Assembly: GCF_024347195.1 (NCBI RefSeq) | Contig: NZ_AP025281.1 | Span: 2,108,001 to 2,172,000, forward strand | Length of the DNA stretch: 64,000 nucleotides | Source of the DNA: Aliamphritea hakodatensis | Lineage (GTDB): Bacteria > Pseudomonadota > Gammaproteobacteria > Pseudomonadales > Balneatricaceae | Direction: 5' to 3' | In this document: positions 51,298-60,305 of the stretch, piece after piece | Position numbering within the stretch: position 1 is the first letter of the stretch | How the letters are laid out: each line of letters begins with the position of its first letter | The notes under the pieces: generated by a model | Told to the model about the DNA's origin: nothing | Seen by the model: the letters and a program-made list of their open reading frames with translations, nothing else | Database searches by the model: none | Program-made: the position numbers and the translations under genes

Positions 51298-51318
51298 ATA
51301 GTTAGGAGTCCTAACTAT
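51298..51318. promoter_or_regulatory. Perfect 21-bp palindrome
   Basis: ATAGTTAGGA and TCCTAACTAT flank a central G. It lies 33 bases upstream of the CPVC-protein start and is the strongest dyad of the region. The MarR-type regulator at 48707 is the likeliest binder. A related half-site, TAACTATGTGT, recurs at about 51388. Confidence 0.72.
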
Positions 51319-51554
51319 GTGTTTGGATAATAGATGACAGCGAAGATTTTGACAGTTTTATCTTTTCTATCGGGGCTGTAGTTTTTAACTATGTGTCTTT
51401 CGCGGTATCAGAATGTTCGCTCGCTGAATCGCGGGCCGGGCAGCGGGTGATCAATAAAAAAGCGGGAAAGCGCCGGGTGAAGGCGAAAGCCGGCAATGGC
51501 TATGAGTGGGCGGTGATTCGCCTGAGCAGGCTGTACGGGGAAAGGAAACCGTTG

Positions 51555-51580
51555 CGGAAACGCCGCTGATGGCGTTCCCG
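51555..51580 (-). terminator. Probable terminator after yceI-like gene
   Basis: A 10-bp stem with one G-U pair (CGGAAACGCC at 51555-51564, GGCGTTCCCG at 51571-51580) with a 6-nt loop lies just past the yceI-like stop. No clear U-tract follows on the minus strand. Confidence 0.45.
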
Positions 51581-51591
51581 CAGAAGGGGGA

Positions 51592-52176
51592 TCACTGGCG
51601 GACGCTTTCCAGCTCCAGACGCAGGGCAATGTCATCACCGATCATCGGGGCACCGTATTTCATGCCGAAGTCGCTGCGTTTGATGGTGCCGGTGGCGGTG
51701 AATCCTGCCACCTGCTTTTTGTTGAACGGATGCGCACCCACCTTGTTTACGGTCAGGTCCAGCGTCACCGGCTGGGTCACGCCAAGTAATGTCAGCTCAC
51801 CGTTGAGCTGAGCGGTGTTGTCGTCCAGTTTGGTAACCGAGGTGCTGTTAAATGTCATCTCAGGAAATTCAAGGGTATTGAAAAAATCCGGTGAGCGCAG
51901 GTGTTCATCGCGCTTCTCATGGAAGGTATTAATGGAGGCGGTCTGCACGGTGATAGCAACCGTGGAGTTTTCAATGTTGTCTTCATCAAACATCAGGGTG
52001 CCGGCTACGTCGCCAAAGCGGCCGATCATTGTGCTCAGGCCAAGGTGGTTAACGTCAAACAGCACATTGGTGTGTGACATATCAATGTCATAGCCGACGG
52101 GGGCAGCCTGGCTGAGTGGTGCGGTGAGCATGGCTGCAGTCAGTACGGATGCTGTCATGAGGGATTTCAGGTACAT
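51592..52176 (-). CDS. YceI-family periplasmic protein
   Basis: This 194-aa protein has a signal peptide (about 1-24, SQA|A). YDIDMSHTNVLFDVNHLGLSTMIGRF, the ISxxNTFHEKRDEHLRSPDFF-type segment and TIKRSDFGMKYG are family hallmarks. YceI proteins form a lipocalin-like barrel that binds isoprenoid lipids. It follows the membrane-protein gene on the same strand with 45 bases between. Confidence 0.9.
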   Translation of the reverse strand: MYLKSLMTASVLTAAMLTAPLSQAAPVGYDIDMSHTNVLFDVNHLGLSTMIGRFGDVAGTLMFDEDNIENSTVAITVQTASINTFHEKRDEHLRSPDFFNTLEFPEMTFNSTSVTKLDDNTAQLNGELTLLGVTQPVTLDLTVNKVGAHPFNKKQVAGFTATGTIKRSDFGMKYGAPMIGDDIALRLELESVRQ

Positions 52177-52221
52177 ATCGGGTGTCTCCGGGAAAGGTTA
52201 CAGGGATAATAAACGGGTGAT

Positions 52222-53070
52222 TCAGTACGCCATGCTGACGGGTTCAGCCAGCAGCACGGCACTGCCGATTGCCAGCGGCAGCAGGGCGGCGGCAATCAAG
52301 CTAAGGCACACAGGCTGTGTGACCGGGCTGTTATAAGATCGGATAAAGGCGATTTTTTGTTGGATACGGTCGGTAAACAGCAATGGCAGTAACAGCAGCA
52401 GGGCGATGCCGCTGGCTTTGGTGAAAAACAGCGTCTGGGCGAGAAGGGCTGTCAGTACGGTAATCACGACCAGTTGCGCAGTGGCGCCGAATGTAAAACG
52501 TTGTTTTGGCCAGTTAAGCAGCAGAAATCCGCCGATGGCAGCACTAAGAGCAAATGCGGTCTGACCCAGCAGCGCGGAGGCACCGATAATGCTCACGGCA
52601 CCCAGGCCGATGCTGATAAACAACAGTTTAACCGCGCCGGTTGTTCCGTTAGTGGCAGCGGCACACTGGCGCTGAGCCATGGCTGCCGCAAATATAATGG
52701 CAGCAAAATAGCCCCAGCCTGTGGCATCAATGCTGCTGATGCGGCCACCGAACAGCCAGCCCAGTACGGTTAGCGGCATAACCACGGCCATGATCTGCAG
52801 TGCTATGTTGCGGGTACTGAGGGTATCAATCAGTAAGCCGGCAAAGCTTGCGAGCAGAATCAGATAGGGCAGTTTTTGTGAGGCTGACCGGGGCATGGCG
52901 GAAAATCCCTGAATCTGAATAATGCTGATCAGCAGGCTGGCGGCGATCGCCACCGCAGCAATTTTCTTCCCGGAAGCACTGCTGAAACCAATGGCCGCAG
53001 TGAGGGCAAGGCTGAGAATTAACGGCAGTAAAGAGCTTTGAATCAACGGGTTATTCAGCAGTGTTTCCAT
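52222..53070 (-). CDS. Polytopic membrane protein of unknown function
   Basis: This 282-aa protein is nearly all hydrophobic, with roughly nine membrane helices and no catalytic motif I recognise. It is upstream of the yceI-like gene on the same strand, and divergent from the response regulator gene, so it and YceI are likely controlled by that two-component system. Function is unknown. Confidence 0.7.
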   Translation of the reverse strand: METLLNNPLIQSSLLPLILSLALTAAIGFSSASGKKIAAVAIAASLLISIIQIQGFSAMPRSASQKLPYLILLASFAGLLIDTLSTRNIALQIMAVVMPLTVLGWLFGGRISSIDATGWGYFAAIIFAAAMAQRQCAAATNGTTGAVKLLFISIGLGAVSIIGASALLGQTAFALSAAIGGFLLLNWPKQRFTFGATAQLVVITVLTALLAQTLFFTKASGIALLLLLPLLFTDRIQQKIAFIRSYNSPVTQPVCLSLIAAALLPLAIGSAVLLAEPVSMAY

Positions 53071-53288
53071 ATTTAATCTTTTACCTGACAGGCCGGCTTA
53101 ACAGTGAATGTGGCAGTTATTTCAGCGCTAAATTGTCACCAGAGTTTTTCAGTTTGGGGGTGTTTTGTCGCAAGGCTTATCAGGTTGGCTGGCTGATACA
53201 ATTTGATACACTTTTTTCATTGTTGTGCGGCCCTCTGAACCGATATCCTTGGCAGCAGTGATAACCCTTCCTGTGGACCCGCCAGGCT

Positions 53289-54014
53289 ATGCAAAATACC
53301 TCTCATATTCTTGTTGTTGATGATCATCAGGACATCCGTGATCTGGTGGCGCGTTATCTGACGGAGCATGGCTACCGGGTGACAACCGCCAAAGATGGTA
53401 AGGCGATGAAAGCGGTGCTCAGCAGCAGTGCGGTCGATCTGGTTATTCTGGATGTCATGATGCCCGGTGAGGACGGTTTAACCCTGTGCCGCCATTTACG
53501 TGAGCAGGGGCAGTTACCGGTGATTATGCTGACTGCCATGACAGAGCAGACTGACCGGGTTGTAGGGCTTGAAATGGGGGCCGACGATTATCTGACCAAG
53601 CCTTTCTTTCCCCGGGAGTTGCTGGCACGCATCAAGGCTGTCTTGCGCCGCACCGCTGCGTTACCGCCGCAAAAAGAGGCGCTGGCGTCACAGACGCTGC
53701 GTTTCGACCGCTGGCTGCTGGATGTCAGCCGCCGGGAGTTGCTGGATTCTGACGGCGTGGCGGTGCCGCTGAGTACCGCAGAGTTTAAACTCCTGTCGAC
53801 CTTTCTGGCCCATCCGCATCATGTTCTGAGCCGCGAGCAGCTGCTGGACCTTACCCAGGGCCGGCAGGCGGATGTATTCGACCGCAGCATTGATAACCAG
53901 GTCAGCCGGTTACGCCGCAAGGTGGAACAGAATCCATCCAAACCGAGCCTGATAAAAACTGTCTGGGGCGGTGGCTACACCCTGACGGCAGAAGTAACGA
54001 AGTGTGAGCAGTAA
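53289..54014 (+). CDS. OmpR-family response regulator
   Basis: This 241-aa protein has a receiver with phospho-acceptor D55 (LVILDVMMPGEDG), acid pocket VVDDHQD, and T and K switches (MLTAM, LTKPF). The C-terminal winged HTH shows LSTAEFKLLSTFLAHPHHVLSREQLLDLTQG. The histidine kinase gene follows three bases after its stop. Its start is weakly supported by a ribosome site. Confidence 0.92.
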   Translation: MQNTSHILVVDDHQDIRDLVARYLTEHGYRVTTAKDGKAMKAVLSSSAVDLVILDVMMPGEDGLTLCRHLREQGQLPVIMLTAMTEQTDRVVGLEMGADDYLTKPFFPRELLARIKAVLRRTAALPPQKEALASQTLRFDRWLLDVSRRELLDSDGVAVPLSTAEFKLLSTFLAHPHHVLSREQLLDLTQGRQADVFDRSIDNQVSRLRRKVEQNPSKPSLIKTVWGGGYTLTAEVTKCEQ

Positions 54015-54017
54015 GCG

Positions 54018-55391
54018 ATGATTGAATACCTGAGAAAGAGCCTGCCGGGTCGGGTAATCGGCCTGCTGATTTTGGGCTTTGGCCTGCTTAATGCCGTGAC
54101 CGTGTACGTATTCTATGAAGAGCGGGGCCGGGCGGTGCGGTTAAGCCAGATGGAAGATCTTGTGGCACGCAGTGTATCTATGGGCCGGTTACTGGATGAG
54201 ACGCCGTCTGAATTACACGGCCAGATACTGGAGGCTATCTCCACCGACCGGCTGCAGTTTTCACTGAATCGCACCTCCAGAGTGAATCCGGATAACATGG
54301 CGGCCCCTGAACATCCGCTGTTCCAGCAGTTACTGGCTTCCAGCCCGGCAGATGACGGGGCTAACAGTTTATCGATCAGCCCCCGTTATTACTGGTGTTA
54401 TAGCTGGATTAAAAACCTCACCGTGCCGGACTTTACCTTTGGTGAAAATGAAGGCCGCCGGCCGATTGCCATTGTGTCTATCCAGCGGGAGCCGGGTAAC
54501 TGGCTTAACGGGGTGCTGATGACGCCCAGTTCTTTTCCCGGCTGGATTGCGGCAGTGCTGGTAGCGCTGGCGCTGTTTACCCTGTCGGTGGTGATGGTGG
54601 TGCTGATTGTGCGCCGGGTGACCCGTCCGCTGGCGGAACTGATTGATGCCACCGATAAGATTGGCCGGGGAGAGCTGGATGCCGCCATTCCCCTGCGGGG
54701 GCCGGAGGATGTGCGCCGGACAACCCGGGCGTTTAACCGCATGCGTGACCGGATTGAACGCTTTGTACAAAACCGCACCCAGATGCTGGCCGCCGTTTCC
54801 CATGATTTACGTACCCCTATGACATCCTTAAGGTTGCAGGCAGAGTTTGTGCCTGATCAGGCCGTGCGTGAGAAAATCATTCATACGCTGGATGAAATGC
54901 AGGAAATGACCGAAGCGACCCTGGCATTCACCCGGGAAGATGCTACCCGGGAAGAAAGCCGGCTGGTGGATTTGTCTGCGCTGATCGGTAGCCTGTGTGA
55001 TGATCTGCAGGATATCGGCCTGAATATTGAGTGCAGTGTGACCGATCGCTTGCCCTATATGTGCAGGCCGGTGGGGCTGAAACGGGCGGTAAATAATCTG
55101 TTGGAAAATGCCTGTTACTACGGTGGCGAGGCAAGCATACATGTCTGGCAGGGGACAGATGAAGTCATTATCAGCATTCGGGATAACGGCCCCGGGATCC
55201 CGCAGAAAGACTGGCAAAGGGTGTTTGATCCGTTTGTCCGCCTCGAAGATTCCCGTAACCGAAATACCGGCGGTATCGGGCTGGGAATGGCCATTGCCCG
55301 CTCAATTGCCCATGCCCACGGCGGCGATATTTACCTGCAGAATCTAACCCCGCAGGGCTTTGAGGTGCAGTTACGCCTGCCAGTGCGTTAA
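54018..55391 (+). CDS. Membrane sensor histidine kinase
   Basis: This 457-aa protein has two membrane helices (about 10-30 and 175-198) around a periplasmic sensor, then HAMP (about 199-251), HisKA with H262 in VSHDLRTP, and an HATPase domain with NNLLENA, RDNGPGIP and GGIGLGMAIA. It pairs with the upstream OmpR-type regulator. The stimulus is unknown, but divergent YceI/membrane genes suggest an envelope or lipid signal. Confidence 0.92.
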   Translation: MIEYLRKSLPGRVIGLLILGFGLLNAVTVYVFYEERGRAVRLSQMEDLVARSVSMGRLLDETPSELHGQILEAISTDRLQFSLNRTSRVNPDNMAAPEHPLFQQLLASSPADDGANSLSISPRYYWCYSWIKNLTVPDFTFGENEGRRPIAIVSIQREPGNWLNGVLMTPSSFPGWIAAVLVALALFTLSVVMVVLIVRRVTRPLAELIDATDKIGRGELDAAIPLRGPEDVRRTTRAFNRMRDRIERFVQNRTQMLAAVSHDLRTPMTSLRLQAEFVPDQAVREKIIHTLDEMQEMTEATLAFTREDATREESRLVDLSALIGSLCDDLQDIGLNIECSVTDRLPYMCRPVGLKRAVNNLLENACYYGGEASIHVWQGTDEVIISIRDNGPGIPQKDWQRVFDPFVRLEDSRNRNTGGIGLGMAIARSIAHAHGGDIYLQNLTPQGFEVQLRLPVR

Positions 55392-55460
55392 CGGTGGTTT
55401 TTCCGGCGGTTTTAATTATGTAGCATGTCTTTCTCAGTACAGAGATAAAGGGATGTAAGT

Positions 55461-56174
55461 ATGAAACTGGCTATCATAACCGGCGGTTCCCGTGGCTTGG
55501 GGGAGGCGCTTGTTAAGCAGTTGTCTGAATCAGCGGAATGGCATGTTGCCGAACTGTCCCGCTCCGGACAGGCTGAAGGACATCATGACTGTGATCTGGC
55601 GGATACCGCTGCCGTGGCTGCACTGGCTGCAGAATTGTTACCGGCACTGGCGCAGCGGTCATGGGATGAAGTGCTGTTGATGAATAATGCCGGATATCTG
55701 CAACCGATCAGTGCAGTGCAGCGCTTAATGCCGGATCAGATTGCCAGTAGCATTACGGTGAATCAGATATCCCCCATGATTCTGATGGCAGGGTTTGTGT
55801 CTGCATTCCGTACTTTTAGCGGCCCTAAGACGCTGGTGAATCTTTCATCCGGTGCGGCGCTGAAAGGGTATGCCGGCTGGTCCCTGTACTGTGCATCCAA
55901 AGCGGCAACAGACAACTTCATTCATGCACTGGTGGATGAAGAACAGCATCAGGCTTTGCCATTCACGGCTGTTAATTATGATCCGGGGGTAATGGATACC
56001 GCCATGCAGGCGGAGATTCGTCAGGCGGATGAAGCGGATTTTCCGGCGATCCGGCGCTTTCATGATTATTATGCCGACGGTGTGTTACGGCCTGCTGCGG
56101 AGGTTGCCGCTGACCTGCTGTTTAAATACCGACAGGGCTTCAGTAACGGCATCAGGTATAGCGTGGCTGACTGA
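55461..56174 (+). CDS. Short-chain dehydrogenase/reductase (sepiapterin-reductase-like)
   Basis: This 237-aa SDR has cofactor loop TGGSRGLGEALV, NNAG (MNNAGYLQP) and catalytic YCASKAA. YDPGVMDTAMQ after the active site resembles the sepiapterin/benzil reductase group. GGATG precedes the ATG. It is a single gene after the two-component system. Confidence 0.87.
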   Translation: MKLAIITGGSRGLGEALVKQLSESAEWHVAELSRSGQAEGHHDCDLADTAAVAALAAELLPALAQRSWDEVLLMNNAGYLQPISAVQRLMPDQIASSITVNQISPMILMAGFVSAFRTFSGPKTLVNLSSGAALKGYAGWSLYCASKAATDNFIHALVDEEQHQALPFTAVNYDPGVMDTAMQAEIRQADEADFPAIRRFHDYYADGVLRPAAEVAADLLFKYRQGFSNGIRYSVAD

Positions 56175-56224
56175 ACTTTTCCGCTTTCTGACAGTAGAAC
56201 TCCGGGGGCGTTACTGAACTGGAG

Positions 56225-56252
56225 ACAGGCGGCAGTTATCACTGCCGCCTGT
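56225..56252. terminator. Shared hairpin between convergent SDR genes
   Basis: A perfect 11-bp stem (ACAGGCGGCAG at 56225-56235, CTGCCGCCTGT at 56242-56252) with a 6-nt loop lies between the convergent stops. U-tracts are weak on both sides. Confidence 0.6.
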
Positions 56253-56266
56253 GTTAGCCTTAGTAA

Positions 56267-56863
56267 TCAGAGATAATCCCGAACATCCAGGGTTTCACCG
56301 TGGTGACCGCTCAGCGCTGCAATATAGCCGCTGGCGGTGTCTGCCGCGCTGATGCCGGAGCTGCTGTCCATGCCCATCATTTCCATGGTTTCCTTCACAA
56401 AAGCCGGAGCGACTACATTCAGGCGGATGCGGGTTTCTTCCAGCGCGGCTGCCAGCACAAAGCTTTCCAGCGCGCCGTTTACCATGGCAATGCTGGCACT
56501 GCCGGGCATAGGTTCTTTGGAAAGAATCCCGGAGGTCAGGGTGACTGAGCCCCCATCGTTGACGAACTCGCTGCCCAGGCGGATCAGATTGATCTGGCCC
56601 ATCAGTTTATTATCCAGCGCTAACTGATAATCGCTGTCTTGCAGCTGAGTCAGCGGAGCGAAATTCGCCAGACCGGCCGTGGAAATCACCGCATCTACTT
56701 TACCTGTGGTGGCGAACATTTCACGGATGCTGACCGGATTGCCCAGGTCTACCTGAACATCGCCGCCATTATAGCCCGCCCGGATTACCTGATGTTCTGC
56801 TGAAAGTGTGTCTGCAAGGGCTTTACCTATAGTACCTGTCGCGCCAATGATAAGAATTTTCAT
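56267..56863 (-). CDS. Short SDR-family protein (198 aa)
   Basis: This is a compact Rossmann-fold protein with cofactor loop GATGTIGKALA and SGILSKEPMPGSASIAMVNGALESF in the active-site region. The YxxxK motif is not present in canonical form, so it is an atypical short SDR. It is divergent from a LysR gene that probably regulates it. Confidence 0.82.
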   Translation of the reverse strand: MKILIIGATGTIGKALADTLSAEHQVIRAGYNGGDVQVDLGNPVSIREMFATTGKVDAVISTAGLANFAPLTQLQDSDYQLALDNKLMGQINLIRLGSEFVNDGGSVTLTSGILSKEPMPGSASIAMVNGALESFVLAAALEETRIRLNVVAPAFVKETMEMMGMDSSSGISAADTASGYIAALSGHHGETLDVRDYL

Positions 56864-56924
56864 CTGTCTCTCCGTTGTAAATCTGAATATTGATCGGTTG
56901 ATTGTTATGCTAATGCTGTGCGTT

Positions 56925-56975
56925 AATCAGAAAAACAGTGTGTTTGTGAAAAGATATTTCTCTAAATCAGAAAAA
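56925..56975. promoter_or_regulatory. Direct repeat in SDR/LysR promoter
   Basis: AATCAGAAAAA occurs at 56925-56935 and 56965-56975, 40 bp apart, in the divergent region. It may be a pair of regulator contacts. Confidence 0.35.
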
Positions 56976-56985
56976 TGGTGCTGAT

Positions 56986-57903
56986 GTGGATCTGTTAAAG
57001 GCAATGCATACCTTCCGAACCGTGGTGGAACAGGAAAGCTTTTCGGCGGCGGCCAGAAAGCTCAGTGTGGTGACCTCAGCGGTCAGCCGGCAGGTGAATG
57101 ATCTGGAAGCGCATTTTGGTTGCCGCTTATTACAGCGGACAACCCGTTCCATGACATTAACGGAAGAGGGGCGGGAGTATCTGGCCGGATTCAGTGAGAT
57201 TCTCGACCGGCTGGCCTCGTTGCAGGATGATATGAGCGAGCGACAGCAGGTGGTGGCGGGCGAGCTGCGGATCACGTCGCCGATGCATTCGCTGTGTTTT
57301 GGTTTACAGCCGCTGATCAGCCGGTTTATCCGTCAGTATCCGCAGGTGAAAGTCTCCTGGCTGATCATGAACCGCTTTGTCAATTTGGTGGAAGAGGGGA
57401 TTGATCTGGCCATTCGGGTGGGTGATCTGCCAGATTCCGGTCTGGTTGCCCGGCGCATCGGTGTCACGCAGGTCTATTGCGTGGCGCACCCGGATTATCT
57501 GGCCAGGCAGGGTGTGCCTGAGCACCCGAAACAACTGGCCGATCATCACTGTATTCTTGATACGTCTATCCGACAGCCGGGGCGCTGGCGTTTTCAGATT
57601 GATAACGCCACCCGCTATTTCAGCGTTCGTCCGGTGCTTGAAGTGAATGGTGGAGAGCCGGCTGCAGAGTTTGCCGCCGACGGCCTGGGGATTGCACTGT
57701 TGCCGGACTTCCTCGTACGTCAGTATCTGGATGCCGGACAGCTCGTCAGAATACTGGATGAGTATCTGATGCCCGCCTCTCCGGTGTCGGTGGTTTACCC
57801 GGCGAACAGGGTGATGAAGGCCAGCCAGCGGGCTATGATCGATTTTCTGGTGGACAATTCACTGTCTGAAGGCGAAAAACCGGAAGGCGCAAAACCAGAG
57901 TAA
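56986..57903 (+). CDS. LysR-family transcriptional regulator
   Basis: This 305-aa protein uses a GTG start at 56986. HTH LKAMHTFRTVVEQESFSAAARKLSVVTSAVSRQVNDLE, complete effector domain. A charged C-terminal tail (EGEKPEGAKPE) is unusual. It is divergent from the short SDR gene, its likely target. Confidence 0.87.
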   Translation: MDLLKAMHTFRTVVEQESFSAAARKLSVVTSAVSRQVNDLEAHFGCRLLQRTTRSMTLTEEGREYLAGFSEILDRLASLQDDMSERQQVVAGELRITSPMHSLCFGLQPLISRFIRQYPQVKVSWLIMNRFVNLVEEGIDLAIRVGDLPDSGLVARRIGVTQVYCVAHPDYLARQGVPEHPKQLADHHCILDTSIRQPGRWRFQIDNATRYFSVRPVLEVNGGEPAAEFAADGLGIALLPDFLVRQYLDAGQLVRILDEYLMPASPVSVVYPANRVMKASQRAMIDFLVDNSLSEGEKPEGAKPE

Positions 57904-57922
57904 TCCTAAAGCACCACAAACA

Positions 57923-58741
57923 TCAGAAGCGGGGCGTAAATAGCTGTTCAGACGCCGTCATATCATTGCCAATACCCTGTTCCACAAAGGTGGGCAGTGT
58001 TTCCTTTTTGCGGTCAACAGCGCCACATTTTGCCAGCGCCTGACGCAGATCCGGCTTTTTACCCAGATATTCCCAGACGGTACGGATACAGCTGATTTGC
58101 TGAGCCCCCTCTGCTGAGAAACCGACCAGCAGACCGGGTAAGAAGCGGGGTTCGCTGTGCTCGGAGGGGTACAGAAATGTGGCGTTCAGGCTGCGGCCCT
58201 GGCCCTGTTCCCGCTCGTATATTGCGATACGGTTACAACCTTCCATGATGATGCCGGAGTATTTAAGCGTTGCCGGCAGCATAAAGAGCTTATCCATCTG
58301 CCGCTCCACGGTTTTTACCAGCCATTTGCCGTCTTCCGGATAGATCCTCGACAGGGAGCGGATGCAATGGCCCTTTGCCGGGTCCGGAATAATGTAGGCG
58401 TGATAATACCCTTCGTGTCGCTCAAAAAATCCCGCTGTGGTGTGTTCACTGGTTGTGAGATCTTCAACGATACGCTGAAAGCGGTTTTTACGCTGATCAA
58501 ACCGCGGCGGCCTTAAGCGGATAATTTCACGGAAGCTGTCTTCACCGAGCATGATCTCATGCTCTTCTACGCCAAAAAAATCACAGATCTTTCTCAGGCT
58601 TGCCAGTGAGGGTTCGGAATGGCCGTTAAGGTATTTACTGAACTGCTGCCGGTTAATGCCTGCCCGGCGGCAAATGTCGGATATGGAGTGGCCGTAGCTG
58701 CACAGCAGGCGGATATTTTCAGACAGAGCAGACTGACCCAT
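57923..58741 (-). CDS. XRE-family transcriptional regulator with large effector domain
   Basis: This 272-aa protein has an N-terminal Cro/CI HTH (ISDICRRAGINRQQFSKYLNGHSEPSLASLRKICDFFG, about 20-57) and a 200-residue C-terminal domain I do not recognise. It is divergent from the GS-like/amine oxidase pair. It is probably their regulator, playing the role PuuR has in E. coli, though the protein is not PuuR. Confidence 0.82.
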   Translation of the reverse strand: MGQSALSENIRLLCSYGHSISDICRRAGINRQQFSKYLNGHSEPSLASLRKICDFFGVEEHEIMLGEDSFREIIRLRPPRFDQRKNRFQRIVEDLTTSEHTTAGFFERHEGYYHAYIIPDPAKGHCIRSLSRIYPEDGKWLVKTVERQMDKLFMLPATLKYSGIIMEGCNRIAIYEREQGQGRSLNATFLYPSEHSEPRFLPGLLVGFSAEGAQQISCIRTVWEYLGKKPDLRQALAKCGAVDRKKETLPTFVEQGIGNDMTASEQLFTPRF

Positions 58742-58931
58742 GACAGAGCATCCCGTAAATTAACTGTATTTATATTGGGTTTATGCCAGTTTATGCTCTA
58801 AGCGTTCAGTTAGCATCAGTTATTTACTGCTTAACCCATATCAAATTCGAATGATGCTTCATATCATAGATATATCTGCCGGTACTGCTTCACAACGCCG
58901 GCGCTGATTATAAATATTCAGGAAGTATTCT

Positions 58932-60305
58932 ATGTCTGCTGATTCATCTGCAAAACCTTCGTATAACTCTGAACTGGAATGGCTTGCAGCCAATCCTGAG
59001 ATTAAACATATCACTGCTGCCGTGACAGACCTCAACGGGATTCTGCGGGGTAAACGGTTGCCGGTGGCGCAGGCTGAAAAGATTCTTGGGGGCAGTATGC
59101 GTATGCCGCCTTCCAGCCTGTCCAGTGATATCTGGGGTGGCGATATCGAAGATAATCAGTATGCGGATCTGACCGGTGACGGTGACGGTATCTGCCAGTA
59201 CACCGGCCGGGGGGTGTTACCGGTTAACTGGACGGCGGCTCCCCACGCGTTTATTCCGCTATGGATGACCGACGAACAGGGCGAGCCGTTCCCCGGCGAT
59301 CCCCGCGGCGCGCTGGCCGCGGTGCAAAAAGCCTATGCAGATCTGGGGCTGACCCCGGTGGTGGCGACTGAGCTGGAGTTCTACCTGTACAGCCTTGAAG
59401 ATGGTCAGCCAGTGGCTCCGTACTCGCCGGACGGACATCGCCAGTTTGATACCAGCGGTTTACTCTCCATTGATGAAATGGATCAGATGGAAGTGCTGTT
59501 TAACAACATTTATGCAGCCTGCGAAGCCCAGGATATTCCAGCGGATGCGGCCATTTCTGAAGGCGGCGCGGGGCAGTACGAAATTAACCTTAACCATCTG
59601 GCAGACCCGCTGAAAGTGGCAGATAACACCGTGCTGTTCAAGCGTATTATCAAAGGGGTTGCCCGCCAGCAGGGCTACGGTGCAACCTTCATGGCGAAGC
59701 CATACGGCGACCGGGCCGGTAACAGTATGCATGTGCATTTCAGCGTACTGGATGCTGAAGGCAATAATATTTTCGACGATGGCACGGAAAAGGGCAGCGA
59801 GCGCCTGTTACATGCCGTCGGCGGTTTACTGGAAGCGTTACCACAACTGACCCTGATTTTTGCACCCCATTACAATTCTTACCGCCGTTTGCGGCCCCAT
59901 TCGCTGGCCCCGACCAGCGTGACCTGGGGCTATGAAAACCGTACCGCTGCTATCCGGATTCCCGGTGGCCCGGCGGTTGCCCGCCGGATCGAGCAACGGG
60001 CTGCCGGTGCGGATGCCAACCCTTATCTGGTACTGGCCGCACATCTGGGGGCCGCGCTGGAAGGCATGCAGCAAAAGCTCGACCCGGGCGCGCCGGTGGA
60101 AGGCTGGAACTACGAAGCTGAAGCGCCGCAAATCCCCACGGAGTGGGCCAATGCGATTGATTTGTTCGAACAGGGCGAAATGGCGCAGAAGATTTTTGAT
60201 CCGGCTTTGCACAAACAATTTATCAGCCTGAAGCGGCATGAGCTGGTGGCCTTTAAGCAGCGGGTTTCTGAATTTGAATATGCCAGCTATCTGGAGGACG
60301 TGTGA
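58932..60305 (+). CDS. Glutamine-synthetase-family gamma-glutamyl-amine ligase (PuuA-like)
   Basis: This 457-aa GS-fold ligase has EFYLYSLEDG and GAGQYEINL metal sites, FMAKPYGDRAGNSMHVHFS and NRTAAIRIPGG nucleotide/glutamate blocks. These are typical of gamma-glutamylputrescine synthetase and relatives. Directly followed by an FAD oxidoreductase, it fits the gamma-glutamyl amine pathway: amine + glutamate + ATP gives a gamma-glutamyl amide. AGGAAG precedes the ATG. Actual amine substrate open. Confidence 0.88.
   Translation: MSADSSAKPSYNSELEWLAANPEIKHITAAVTDLNGILRGKRLPVAQAEKILGGSMRMPPSSLSSDIWGGDIEDNQYADLTGDGDGICQYTGRGVLPVNWTAAPHAFIPLWMTDEQGEPFPGDPRGALAAVQKAYADLGLTPVVATELEFYLYSLEDGQPVAPYSPDGHRQFDTSGLLSIDEMDQMEVLFNNIYAACEAQDIPADAAISEGGAGQYEINLNHLADPLKVADNTVLFKRIIKGVARQQGYGATFMAKPYGDRAGNSMHVHFSVLDAEGNNIFDDGTEKGSERLLHAVGGLLEALPQLTLIFAPHYNSYRRLRPHSLAPTSVTWGYENRTAAIRIPGGPAVARRIEQRAAGADANPYLVLAAHLGAALEGMQQKLDPGAPVEGWNYEAEAPQIPTEWANAIDLFEQGEMAQKIFDPALHKQFISLKRHELVAFKQRVSEFEYASYLEDV

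Larger units (their letters stand above)
51266..51591. other. Intergenic region between yceI and the CPVC gene
   Basis: About 325 bases. It holds the 21-bp palindrome (51298-51318), a TAACTATGTGT echo at about 51388 and the hairpin at 51555-51580. The rest shows no credible gene; short frames on both strands lack ribosome sites. Confidence 0.6.
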
